DNA of 64,000 nucleotides, taken from JAKOWB01 sp038363005. GTDB taxonomy: Bacteria; Pseudomonadota; Alphaproteobacteria; Kiloniellales; JACOMY01. Of this stretch, positions 45,308 through 53,012 are shown piece after piece. Below the pieces are notes generated by a model. That model was not told where the DNA came from and searched no databases. It saw only the letters and a program-made list of their open reading frames with translations. The position numbers were made by a program, and so were the translations under genes. The stretch lies in assembly GCA_038363005.1 (NCBI GenBank), contig JBBQBI010000004.1, forward strand, positions 217,443 to 281,442, read 5' to 3'. The stretch's first letter is position 1, and every line of letters begins with the position of its first letter.

Positions 45308-45334
45308 TTGACAGTCTTCGAGTCGGCCTATACA
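45308..45334 (+). promoter_or_regulatory. Promoter of tRNA-Ser
   Basis: TTGACA at 45308-45313 and TATACA at 45329-45334 with a 15-bp spacer (a weaker TACAAG gives 17), followed by a GC-rich discriminator. It lies 44 bp before the tRNA, as expected for a stringently controlled stable-RNA promoter. Confidence 0.6.
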
Positions 45335-45378
45335 AGCCGCGCCCAGCATACGCCGTGTGAACGGACGCACTCTCTTGC

Positions 45379-45471
45379 GGAGGGGTGGCCGAGTGGCTGA
45401 AGGCGGCGGTTTGCTAAACCGTTATAGGGTCTAAAGCCCTATCGTGGGTTCGAATCCCATCCCCTCCGCCA
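45379..45471 (+). tRNA. tRNA-Ser (anticodon GCU)
   Basis: A 93-nt class II tRNA including an encoded CCA. Acceptor arm GGAGGGG pairs with CCCCTCC, with discriminator G as in serine tRNAs. D-arm GCCGAGTGGCTGAAGGC; anticodon loop TTGCTAA with GCT at 45413-45415; long variable arm ATAGGGTCTAAAGCCCTAT; T-arm GTGGGTTCGAATCCCAT. It reads AGC and AGU codons. Confidence 0.98.
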
Positions 45472-45798
45472 CTTTTCTCATCTTACGCATTTGATTTTAT
45501 TAATATAATCCAGGCCATGGGCGCGGGACACACAATTTGCCTCCAAGCCGCCTAGCCCACCCGACCGGCAATGGGCAGCGTGCCCTTCGCGCCGTGGTGG
45601 CGGCGCTCGTCTATCCCTTTGTGCTGATACTCAGGCTGGCCGTTAACGGGCACTTTCAATTCGGCGATCGCCTTGCCAAGGCCCGCTCAAACGCGGCAGC
45701 CTTGGCCTATCGGGTTGCCTGTCTGGCGGTTGCTGGCTCGTCGGCCCTCATCAAGCGAACGCACGATATAGCGAGCTTTCAAATGAAGGGACTGACCG
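45472..45798 (+). other. 327-bp region after tRNA-Ser with no convincing gene
   Basis: The first 50 bp are AT-rich (TTTGATTTTATTAATATAAT), unlike the surroundings. A frame from TTG 45537 to 45821 would give 94 residues with one hydrophobic patch, but it lacks a ribosome site, its third-position base use is poorer in GC than its neighbours, and it overlaps the GFA gene. I see no integrase or tRNA 3' duplicate that would mark an integration site. Confidence 0.5.
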
Positions 45799-46233
45799 AT
45801 GACGGATGCCAATACCCATAGCGGTCATTGTTTTTGCGGCGCGGTGGAGATGACCGTGACGGGCGCGCCTCTTGGCATGGGCTACTGCCACTGCGAGTCC
45901 TGCCGCAGCTGGTCCGCCGGGCCGGTCAATGCCTTCACGCTCTGGGCGCCCGATGCCGTCCGTATCACCAAGGGCGCGGATCAGATCGCCTCCTTCCAGA
46001 AGTCGGCCAACAGCGTTCGCAAGTGGTGCAAGACCTGCGGCGGACATCTGCTGACCGATCACCCGCAGTGGAAGCTGGTCGATGTCTATGCCGCGACCAT
46101 TCCGGATGTGCCCTTCAAGCCGGGCGTCCACGTGAACTACCAGGACACTGTGCTGCCGATGAAGGATGGCTTGCCGAAGCAGCGCGATTTTCCGGCCGAA
46201 CTTGGCGGCAGTGGAGAACTCATTCCCGAATAG
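45799..46233 (+). CDS. GFA family protein
   Basis: A 144-residue protein of the GFA family, named after glutathione-dependent formaldehyde-activating enzyme; many members act on unrelated small molecules or are unassigned. The zinc-binding cysteine pattern is complete: GHCFCGAVEM, GYCHCESCRSWS and WCKTCGGHLL. GAAGGG precedes ATG 45799 at suitable spacing. It stands between tRNA-Ser and the HD-domain gene; the link to either is unclear. Confidence 0.9.
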   Translation: MTDANTHSGHCFCGAVEMTVTGAPLGMGYCHCESCRSWSAGPVNAFTLWAPDAVRITKGADQIASFQKSANSVRKWCKTCGGHLLTDHPQWKLVDVYAATIPDVPFKPGVHVNYQDTVLPMKDGLPKQRDFPAELGGSGELIPE

Positions 46234-46288
46234 GCTGCCGAGCAGCGGCTTCTGCGCGGCGCCACACGGCCAGGCCTGGAGGCTGGAG

Positions 46289-46858
46289 ATGACCGAACTT
46301 GGTGCCCGCTACGACGAAGCCTTTCTCTATGCCCACGCACTGCATCGCCAGCAGACGCGCAAGGGCTCGGGCATCGCCTACATCTCGCACCTCATGAGCG
46401 TTTCGGCGCTGGTGATCGAGAACGGCGGCAGCGAGGATCAGGCTATCGCCGCGCTGCTGCACGACGCGGCCGAGGACCAGGGCGGTGAGGCCACCTTGGC
46501 AGAGGTGCGGCGGCGCTTTGGCGACACTGTCGCCGCCATTGTTGCCGACTGCACCGATTCCTGGATCGAGCCGAAGCCGCCCTGGCGGGCGCGCAAGGAG
46601 GCCTACATCGCCGGCCTGGAGAAGAAGCCGGCGGTCTCGCTGCTGGTCTCGCTGGCCGACAAGACGCACAACGCCGAGGCCATCCTGGCCGACTACCGCG
46701 ATCTTGGCGACGCCCTGTGGGATCGCTTCACCGGCGGCAAGGAGGGAACGCTCTGGTACTATCGGAGCCTGGCGAGCAGCTTCGCCAAGGTCTTGCCGGG
46801 CCGGCTGCCGGAACGCCTTTCACGCACCGTCAGGGAGATTGAGGGCGCGAGCCGGTAA
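46289..46858 (+). CDS. HD-domain hydrolase, MESH1/SpoT-like
   Basis: A 189-residue HD-superfamily phosphohydrolase. Metal residues: YISHLMSVSALV (His), AIAALLHDAAEDQGG (His-Asp), and LADKTHNAEAILADY (Asp, Asn). Spacing and the FGDTVAAIVADCTDSW segment match the hydrolase domain of RelA/SpoT and the small alarmone hydrolase MESH1. It lacks synthetase and TGS/ACT domains, so at most it degrades ppGpp or a related nucleotide. The start is ATG 46289, after GGAGG. Whether it is a genuine ppGpp hydrolase is unproven. Confidence 0.82.
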   Translation: MTELGARYDEAFLYAHALHRQQTRKGSGIAYISHLMSVSALVIENGGSEDQAIAALLHDAAEDQGGEATLAEVRRRFGDTVAAIVADCTDSWIEPKPPWRARKEAYIAGLEKKPAVSLLVSLADKTHNAEAILADYRDLGDALWDRFTGGKEGTLWYYRSLASSFAKVLPGRLPERLSRTVREIEGASR

Positions 46859-46883
46859 AGACTGCTACGAGCAACCGTCGCGC

Positions 46884-47687
46884 TCAGGCGCCTGCGAGTG
46901 CGCGGGTGACTGCCTGCGCCAGCTCGACCCGTCGATAGGGCTTCTCCAGCAGCAGCGCGCTGGGGTCGTGCCGCGTCAGCCGTACGATCTCGCTCGACAT
47001 GAAGCCGGAGGTGTAGAGGACGGGCAGGGTCGGCCGCAGCTGGCGTGCCGCCGCCACCAGTTCGCGCCCGTTCATGCCGCCGGGCATGACGATGTCGGTG
47101 AACAGCAGGTCGAAATCGCCGCCCTGGCCGATGGCTGCCAGGGCCTCCGGCCCGGTGGCCGTCACCGTCACCTCATAGCCCAGCTGGGTCAGCATCTCGG
47201 CGGCGTAGCGCCGGATGAAGCTGTCGTCGTCGACCAGCAGGATGCGGGCCGGGCCCGGTCGCGCCACCGGCGTCGGCTGGCCGCTGTTCGCGTCGCTGCT
47301 GGCCACCAAGACCACCTGGGTCGCCCGGCCATCAGCAGCGCGGATCAGCGACAGACTGCAGCGCAGCATCATGTGGTCGCCGTGCTTCGCCAGGCAGCGC
47401 ACCGCAAGGGACGCCTGCTCGACCTGCCCGCCGAGCAATGCGCCGAGCTGCGCGCGGTAACTGGTGTGATCCGACGGGTGCACCAGCGCCAGGGCGTCCT
47501 GGCCGCGCAGCTCCGCTTCGTCATAGCCCAGCAGCGCACAGTAGGCAGGATTGGCCAGCCAGCAGCGGCCATCCAGGCCGATCATCATCACGGCGGCGCT
47601 GGACTCGGCAAAGCGCGCCCGTATCCGCTGCTCGGCCGCCGCACTCTCGAACTCCGGAACACCGCTCGCACCCACTGAGTCCCGCAT
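46884..47687 (-). CDS. PAS-receiver two-component protein paired with kaiC
   Basis: A 267-residue protein with an N-terminal PAS domain (about 20-130: ARFAESSAAVMMIGLDGRCWLANPAYCALLGYDEAELRG) and a C-terminal receiver domain (about 147-265) containing ILLVDDDSFIRR, the phospho-acceptor Asp in DLLFTDIVMPGGMNGREL, LYTSGF and LLEKPYRRVELAQAV. There is no output or kinase domain. It starts 15 bp after the kaiC stop, so the two are one operon. It could receive phosphate from an unlinked kinase or report KaiC state through PAS contacts; both are inferences. Confidence 0.88.
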   Translation of the reverse strand: MRDSVGASGVPEFESAAAEQRIRARFAESSAAVMMIGLDGRCWLANPAYCALLGYDEAELRGQDALALVHPSDHTSYRAQLGALLGGQVEQASLAVRCLAKHGDHMMLRCSLSLIRAADGRATQVVLVASSDANSGQPTPVARPGPARILLVDDDSFIRRYAAEMLTQLGYEVTVTATGPEALAAIGQGGDFDLLFTDIVMPGGMNGRELVAAARQLRPTLPVLYTSGFMSSEIVRLTRHDPSALLLEKPYRRVELAQAVTRALAGA

Positions 47688-47702
47688 GGTCCTGTCCTGT
47701 CG

Positions 47703-49145
47703 CTAGGCGTCGTGCAGCACCAGGCCGCTCGGGCCCAGTGCAATCTCGTAGCAGGCCTCGCCGTGCGCCATGCCGCGGGACTTCACGATGGTGAGGTGCC
47801 GGCGGCGCCCCTCGGCGCGCAGCTCCTGCGCCATGTGGATCCAGGTGTCGGCGATGGTCTCCACGCCCAGGTCGCGGGCGTCGGAAGTCGCCTGCTGCCC
47901 GGACCAAGCCTTCTCGTCGGCGCCGTTCAGCAGCGAGGTGCAGAGCGTGGTGATGCCGGCGGTCTGCGCGTGGTCGAGCAGCGTCTCGGTGATCATGGTG
48001 GCGAAGGGATGGTGGCGCGACTGCATGGCAGAGAGCGGATCGATGACCAGGACGCTGGGCGCGTGGCTCTCCATCATCTGGCTCAGCGCGAGGAATTGCT
48101 CTTCCGGCCGGCGCGGGAAGCGCAGCGACAGAATCTGCAGCAGGCCCGATTCCCGGTGCTCCTCCAGGTTCTGGCCGATGGAGCGCATGTTGGTGACGAT
48201 CTGGTTGGCGAAACTGGCGAAGAGCACGCGTTCGCCACGCCGGCAGCTCGCGTCGATCAGGCTGGTCGCCAGGCTGCTCTTGCCGGTGCCCGGTCCGCCG
48301 CTGACCAGGATGCAGCTGCCGCGCAGGTAGCCGCCGCCCAGCAGCCGGTCGAGCCCGGCCACGCCGGAGCCGATCTGCTCGTCCTGCGCCGTGAAATGGT
48401 GGCGCGCCGGCGGATTGCTGATCACCTCCAGGCCGCGGTGGGAGATCACCAGCGGATAGATGTCCGAGTGGAAGTCCGAGCCGCGGTACTTCACCACCCT
48501 GAGGCTGCGCGAGACGATGTTGCCTTCGGGCCGGCTGTCGAGCGCGACGACGCAATCGCTGGCGTACTGTAAGGCCACCTCGCGCGATAGCTCGCGATGC
48601 AGGTTGCCGCGACCCTTGACGGTGACGATGCCAAGGCCGCCGCGATTGGCGATCCAGTCGCCGATGCGGGCGATTTCCTGCCGCTCGGTCTGCTCGCCCG
48701 GCAGCCCATCGAGGAACACGTCGAGTCCATCTATGACCAGGTTGCGCGCCTTGATCTTCACCATCGCCTCGGTGGCCATGGCCAGCAGGCTGAGCGCGTC
48801 CATTCGCGCGCCGCTGGCCTGGATGATCTGCAGGCGGTCCCAGTCGTCATCTTCCAGGCCCCAGTCGAAGGCCGCCAGGTTCTGCCGGATCTTCTGCTGC
48901 GATTCCTCGAACGAGATGAAGACCCCGACCTCGCCATGCAGCTTCAGGCGATTTGCCAGCAGCTGCAGCGCCATGATCGACTTGCCGCAACCGGGGCCGC
49001 CGGCGAAGGCCACCAGGCGGCCGGCCGGCAGGCCACCGCCGGTGATGCGGTCCAGGCCGGCGATGCCGCTGGACACCTTGGTCAGGTGCTCATTGCGACC
49101 CGACAGGATCGCTGCTTCGCGACGGATGGAGGGCACCATGTCCAA
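47703..49145 (-). CDS. kaiC: Two-domain KaiC homologue (circadian-clock-type ATPase)
   Basis: A 480-residue double RecA-like ATPase with the layout of cyanobacterial KaiC. The first domain has Walker A GGPGCGKS (49-56), the catalytic glutamate pair in VFISFEES (80-81) and the VKGRGNLHREL/YASDCVVALD region. The second domain has Walker A GGPGTGKS (283-290), but the matching glutamate pair is Ala313-Asn314 (FASFANQ), and the phosphorylation loop reads GVETIADT, placing Glu429 where Synechococcus KaiC has Ser431, with Thr430 retained. There is no kaiA or kaiB nearby. Start TTG 49145 (AGGA 7 bp upstream) or ATG 49139. It precedes a PAS-receiver gene in the operon. Confidence 0.9.
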   Translation of the reverse strand: MDMVPSIRREAAILSGRNEHLTKVSSGIAGLDRITGGGLPAGRLVAFAGGPGCGKSIMALQLLANRLKLHGEVGVFISFEESQQKIRQNLAAFDWGLEDDDWDRLQIIQASGARMDALSLLAMATEAMVKIKARNLVIDGLDVFLDGLPGEQTERQEIARIGDWIANRGGLGIVTVKGRGNLHRELSREVALQYASDCVVALDSRPEGNIVSRSLRVVKYRGSDFHSDIYPLVISHRGLEVISNPPARHHFTAQDEQIGSGVAGLDRLLGGGYLRGSCILVSGGPGTGKSSLATSLIDASCRRGERVLFASFANQIVTNMRSIGQNLEEHRESGLLQILSLRFPRRPEEQFLALSQMMESHAPSVLVIDPLSAMQSRHHPFATMITETLLDHAQTAGITTLCTSLLNGADEKAWSGQQATSDARDLGVETIADTWIHMAQELRAEGRRRHLTIVKSRGMAHGEACYEIALGPSGLVLHDA

Positions 49146-49467
49146 CGCCGATTCCTGCCGATGCTGCGCCGAGGCCCGCGGTCCTGTCCGGGTGGGTGGT
49201 GCCCCGGTGCGGGCGCATATTCGAGTAATAGCGCAGTCGGCGGTGTCGCAATGCTGTCCTTTCGTCCTGGCGGCCTGCGGCCCCGGGAGTGATTGCTCCA
49301 GTATGAAATGAAATGCCGTCTAGCGACGGTTTCGCGGTGCCGGGCGCTGGGCGCGGCGCTGTGCCGCCCGGGCCGCCGCGGCACCCAGCGGATCACCGTC
49401 CGGCTGGCTGCCCTCGCGCTGGCGCTGCGCATCGAGGCGCTGCTGGAGGGCCAGCCGCTTGAGGGCT
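49146..49467 (-). other. 322-bp gap between PPTase and kaiC
   Basis: Presumably holds the kaiC promoter; a weak TTGCGA...TTACTC pair lies on the minus strand near 49222-49250. A minus-strand frame from inside the phosphopantetheinyl transferase to 49321 reads as a charged helical peptide (PAEALKRLALQQRLDAQRQ) but has no start codon outside that gene, so I do not call it. Nothing else is recognised. Confidence 0.4.
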
Positions 49468-50196
49468 TCAGCCGGCCGGCCGGCGATTGAGCGGCTGCGC
49501 CTGCCAGGCGCCGCCCAGGTGGCGCCAGCGCAGCGCTGTCGCGCCGCCGCGCTGCGCCACCGCCAGGTGATGCGCCGCCGTCGGCCGCAGCAGCGCAAAG
49601 CCCCAGGCACCGTCCACGGCACCACCGACCCAGGGTGGCGCTAGCTCTGCCTCAAGCAGCTGCGGCGCCAGCGCCAGGCCCTGGCCGGTCGCCTTCATCA
49701 CCGCTTCCTTGAGCGTCCAGAAATCGAAGAAGGCAGCGGCGCGCGCCTTGCCGGTGAGGTCGGCTAGCCGCGCCTGCTCGGCGGCGGTGAAGACGCTGGA
49801 CACGATCCCCAGCGGCGCCTCGCCCGCCCGGTCATGTTCGGCGTCGACGCCGACATCGGGCTGCCAGGAGAGCACGCAGGCGGCGAGCCCCGCGGTGTGC
49901 GTCAGGTTGAAGGCCGGACCGGCCTGCCCGGGTGCAAGGTGCGGCTTGCCTTGCGGCGCGCGCTCGAAGCGCCAGGACTCCGGCGCGGCACCGGTGACGG
50001 CGGAGAGCGCGCGGCGCAGCAGGCCGTGCGCGGCCGTGTGCAGAACGCGGTCGCGGGCGAAGTGAAGGCGCTCGATGCGTTCCTGCTCCTCCGCGTTGAG
50101 CAGCGTATGGTGGCTGGCCACCGCGTCCGGGGTGAGGCCTTCGGTCGCCAGGCACCAGACCTGCAGTTCGTCGCGTGCCAGAATTTCGTCTGTCAT
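49468..50196 (-). CDS. 4'-phosphopantetheinyl transferase, Sfp type
   Basis: Activates carrier domains of polyketide, non-ribosomal peptide or fatty acid synthases by transferring phosphopantetheine from CoA. Length is 242 aa. Conserved motifs: GKPHLAPGQAGPAFNLTHTAGLAACVLS, DVGVDAEHDRAGE (magnesium-binding DxE) and FFDFWTLKEAVMKATGQGL. Sfp-type rather than AcpS-type by length and two-fold internal layout. No synthase remains in the window, but the divergent broken thioesterase 159 bp away suggests one was here. Start ATG 50196. Confidence 0.92.
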   Translation of the reverse strand: MTDEILARDELQVWCLATEGLTPDAVASHHTLLNAEEQERIERLHFARDRVLHTAAHGLLRRALSAVTGAAPESWRFERAPQGKPHLAPGQAGPAFNLTHTAGLAACVLSWQPDVGVDAEHDRAGEAPLGIVSSVFTAAEQARLADLTGKARAAAFFDFWTLKEAVMKATGQGLALAPQLLEAELAPPWVGGAVDGAWGFALLRPTAAHHLAVAQRGGATALRWRHLGGAWQAQPLNRRPAG

Positions 50197-50355
50197 GTCA
50201 TGCCACGGCCGCCAGGGCTGCCGGCGCCAGCGGTGCGTTACGGCTCAGGTTGGGCGAGGCAGCAGGCGGCACGCGAAGGCTCCGGCAGGGTTTGCTTCCC
50301 CGACAATTGCACTATCCTAGCCGCGTATGAAGCCTGGGCTGGCGGGAGGACAAGC

Positions 50356-51254
50356 ATGACGCAGGCGACGCCGGCAAGGGGCGCGGCGATCGCCGTCATC
50401 GGCCTGGCGGGCATCGCGCAGGGCAGGGGGGAAGCGCCGCCCTTCTGTCGCGTGCTGCTACGCGCGGGCCGCGCGGGCGTGGCGCCGCTGGTGCTGTTCC
50501 ATGCCGTCGGCGGCACTGTGAACCTCTATGGCGATCTGGTCGCGGCACTCGATCCGGCGCTGCCGGTGGTGGCCTTCCAGTCCAGTCGGCGATCCTGGCC
50601 GGCGGCGCATCGGGACCGCTGACGGTGGAGGGCATGGCGCGCGACTACCTGGCGCTGTTGGCGCCGCTGCAGCCGCGCGGGCCCTATCGCCTGGCTGGCT
50701 CGTCGTTCGGCGGCATGCTGGCCTTCGAGGCGGCGCGCCAGCTGCTGGCCGCCGGCGAGCAGGTGGAGCTGCTAGCGATGCTGGACACGCCGGGACCTGG
50801 CGACCTGCCGCGCGACCTGGCCGACGACGCCGAGGTGCTGTCCTACATCGCGCGCATCCTGGGGCGTCCACTGCAGGCCTCAGTGCTGCGCGCGCTGGCG
50901 CCGGCCGCGATGCTGGAGCACTTCGTCAGCGCGCTGTCGGAGCGCCTGCCTGTCGATATGACCGCAGCGGACTTCGCCGTTTATCTGGCGGCCTTCAAGC
51001 TGAACACCGCGGCGATGCGCGCCTATGATCCGTCGCCAATTGACGGCCTGCCCTCCATCGCTTTCTTCAAGGCGCGCGAGCGAGACGCCGACACGCCGGC
51101 GGCGCCAGAGCAGGCCTGGCAGCGGCTGCTGGGCGCCGCTGCCCTGGAGGTGATGGAGTTGCCAGGCGGTCACCTCTCCATGCTGGAGGCGGCGAACATC
51201 GCCCCAGTCGCCGACTGGCTGATGTCGGGCCTACTGCGACCGCAGGTTACCTGA
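50356..51254 (+). pseudogene. Frameshifted thioesterase, likely PKS/NRPS deletion relic
   Basis: A type I/II-like alpha/beta-hydrolase thioesterase gene interrupted by a frameshift. From ATG 50356 (GGGAGGA upstream) the frame reads PLVLFHAVGGTVNLYGDLVAAL and ends at a TGA near 50622; the rest continues in another frame with VEGMARDYLALLAPLQP, the nucleophile motif LAGSSFGGM, the acid in MLDTPGPG and the catalytic His in GGHLSML. Removing one of two TCCAG copies (50576-50585) rejoins both parts into 297 residues. The N-terminus contains AIAVIGLAG, the typical start of a ketosynthase domain, followed almost at once by the thioesterase start, as if the middle of a synthase had been deleted. Confidence 0.8.
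50576..50585. repeat. Tandem 5-bp duplication (TCCAG)2
   Basis: Two adjacent TCCAG copies lie exactly at the frameshift of the thioesterase gene. One copy gives the expected sequence VVAFQSAILAGG; two copies break it. Confidence 0.85.
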
Positions 51255-51327
51255 GCGTCCAGAAAGGTCAATATTTTTATAATTATCAATCGTTTATGAC
51301 TTTATTCTGAATCGTGAACAAGGCCAA

Positions 51328-51365
51328 TTGACTCCTGTCTATAAACATACATCATAACGTTGATG
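51328..51365 (+). promoter_or_regulatory. Promoter and dyad upstream of the TetR gene
   Basis: TTGACT (51328-51333) and an ATCATA/TCATAA -10 about 17-18 bp later overlap the dyad CATCA-TAACGT-TGATG (51350-51365), whose arms extend imperfectly to AAACATACATCA / TGATGTTGTTT. It sits 17 bp before the TetR start in an AT-rich 127-bp gap, so self-repression is likely. Confidence 0.6.
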
Positions 51366-51381
51366 TTGTTTGTGAGGGCCT

Positions 51382-52014
51382 ATGATCCAACGAGCCAGGC
51401 GAACCCAGGTCCAGCGGTCGGAACAGACGCGCAAGCAGCTGATCGAGGCCGCGATCTCGGTGGTGATGGAACAGGGCCTGGGCGCCGCCACGGTGTTGGA
51501 GATCTGCCGCCGGGCCGAGGTGACGACCGGCGCGCTACAGCATCACTTCGGCTCGAAGAGCGAACTGATGGGCACGGTGGTGAGCGAGCTCTTCACTCCC
51601 TTCACCCGTGAGATTGAGCCGACACCGTCGCCGCGCGAAGCGCCGCTCGACGAGCGCATCGGGCGTCTGGTGCAGCGGTACTGGAAAATTTACGGCGACC
51701 CGCGTTACTTCGCCGTCATCGAGATCCTCTGCGCCATCCGGCATGACCGGGTGATCAGCGAGACCGTGAAGGTCTTCCGCGCCGGCCAGGTCGCCGTGCT
51801 GGAGCAGTTCCTGCCGCGGGAGTTCCCGGAAGTCCACATGACGCCGCACGAGATGCGGATGGTCGTGCACCACGTGCTGGACCTGATGCGCGGCTTCGCC
51901 ATCCGCACGCTGTTCGAGAATGGCCCAGGCTTCATCAGCGACCTGCTGGAGGAGTGCCACCACATCATCCGCGAGGAATTCGAGAAGGCGATCGAGGGAG
52001 GGCAGGGCGCGTGA
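51382..52014 (+). CDS. TetR/AcrR regulator of the dipeptidase-TRAP cassette
   Basis: A 210-residue TetR regulator; helix-turn-helix GAATVLEICRRAEVTTGALQHHFGSKSELM at about residues 35-65. TGAGGG precedes ATG 51382. Its stop overlaps the next start by 4 bp (GTGA), so it is the first gene of a five- to six-gene unit with an M19-type peptidase, a TRAP transporter and an amidohydrolase. The dyad over its own promoter suggests that the cassette is repressed until the imported compound, or a product, binds it. The ligand is unknown. Confidence 0.9.
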   Translation: MIQRARRTQVQRSEQTRKQLIEAAISVVMEQGLGAATVLEICRRAEVTTGALQHHFGSKSELMGTVVSELFTPFTREIEPTPSPREAPLDERIGRLVQRYWKIYGDPRYFAVIEILCAIRHDRVISETVKVFRAGQVAVLEQFLPREFPEVHMTPHEMRMVVHHVLDLMRGFAIRTLFENGPGFISDLLEECHHIIREEFEKAIEGGQGA

Positions 52015-53012
52015 GCGATGCCACGGCAGTCCATTCCCGCGCGCTGGTGTGGGACCAGACTTTTCCGGCGACGCCGACCTGCGGCAGCTGGGCAGCGCAT
52101 GCACAGGCGTTGGAGCGCATGCGGGCCAGTGGCTATACGGCGGTGTCGATCACCGTCGCCTCCGACCCTGACGACACGCTGAGCGCTGTGCGCCGCATCG
52201 CCCTGTGGCGCCGTTTCGTAGCCCAGCGCGCCGACCGCTTCCGCCTGCTGCTGCGGGCGGCCGATGCCGAGGCCGCCAAGGCCGAGGGCAAGCTCGCTAT
52301 CGGTTTCCACTTCCAGGGCACCACGCCCTTTGACCGCGACATCGGCCTGGTCGAAGTCTTCTACAAGCTGGGCGTTCGTCACGCCCTCATGGCCTACAAC
52401 CAGAAGAACCACGTCGGCGACGGCTGCCACGAGCGGACCGACGCCGGCTTGTCCCGCTTCGGCCTCGAGGTGGTGCAGGAGATGCAGCGCCTTGGCATGC
52501 TGGTCGACTGCACCCACAGCGGCCGCCGCACCTCGCTGGACGTCTTCGAGGCCGCGACAGCGCCGGTCATCTACTCGCACTCCAACGCCGCGGCGCTGAA
52601 GACGCACCAGCGCAACGTCGAAGACGAACTGGCGCTGGCCTGTGCCCGCACCGGCGGCGTGATCGGCATCAACGGCATCGGCATCTTCCTTGGCGACAAC
52701 GATGACTCCAGCGCGGCGCTCTTCCGCCATCTGGACCACTGGGTACAGCTGCTGGGTCCGCGCCACGTCGGCATCGGCCTGGACAGCGTGTCGGAGCCAG
52801 CGGTGTTGACCGCTGCGGTCCATGACCAGGCTTCCAAGTATCCCAGTGGCCAGAACTACGAGGCGACGGAGCTGAAGGTCTCGCGACCCGAGCAGCTGCC
52901 GGAGTTGACCGCGCTGATGCTGCGCGCCGGCTACGCTGAAGCCGATATCCTGGCAGTCCTGGGCGGCAACTGGCTGCGCCTGGCGCGCGAAGTCTGGAAG
53001 GAGGTCGCATGA
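52011..53012 (+). CDS. M19 (renal dipeptidase) family protein lacking part of the metal site
   Basis: A 333-residue protein of the membrane dipeptidase family, start GTG 52011 with GGAGGGCAGG upstream. The later metal ligands are present: MLVDCTHSGRRTSLDV and VIYSHSNAAAL (His). The N-terminal HxD ligand pair reads LVWDQTFPA, and the usual bridging Glu in GIEGG reads GFHFQGTTPF, with Gln. The C-terminal VGIGLDSVSEPAV and GGNWLRLAREVW match the family. The altered site suggests a different metal arrangement or a non-peptide substrate. It overlaps TetR by 4 bp and the next TRAP gene by 4 bp. Confidence 0.83.
   Translation: MSDATAVHSRALVWDQTFPATPTCGSWAAHAQALERMRASGYTAVSITVASDPDDTLSAVRRIALWRRFVAQRADRFRLLLRAADAEAAKAEGKLAIGFHFQGTTPFDRDIGLVEVFYKLGVRHALMAYNQKNHVGDGCHERTDAGLSRFGLEVVQEMQRLGMLVDCTHSGRRTSLDVFEAATAPVIYSHSNAAALKTHQRNVEDELALACARTGGVIGINGIGIFLGDNDDSSAALFRHLDHWVQLLGPRHVGIGLDSVSEPAVLTAAVHDQASKYPSGQNYEATELKVSRPEQLPELTALMLRAGYAEADILAVLGGNWLRLAREVWKEVA

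Noticed and set aside
45379..45530. Integration site at tRNA-Ser
   Set aside because: No integrase and no duplicated tRNA 3' end within the window, only a short AT-rich stretch.
45537..45821. Possible 94-residue gene after tRNA-Ser
   Set aside because: TTG start without ribosome site, poorer third-position GC than neighbours, overlap with the GFA gene and no recognisable domain.
49320..49625. Minus-strand frame with a charged helical peptide next to kaiC
   Set aside because: The plausible part has no start codon outside the phosphopantetheinyl transferase gene; likely a GC-rich shadow frame.
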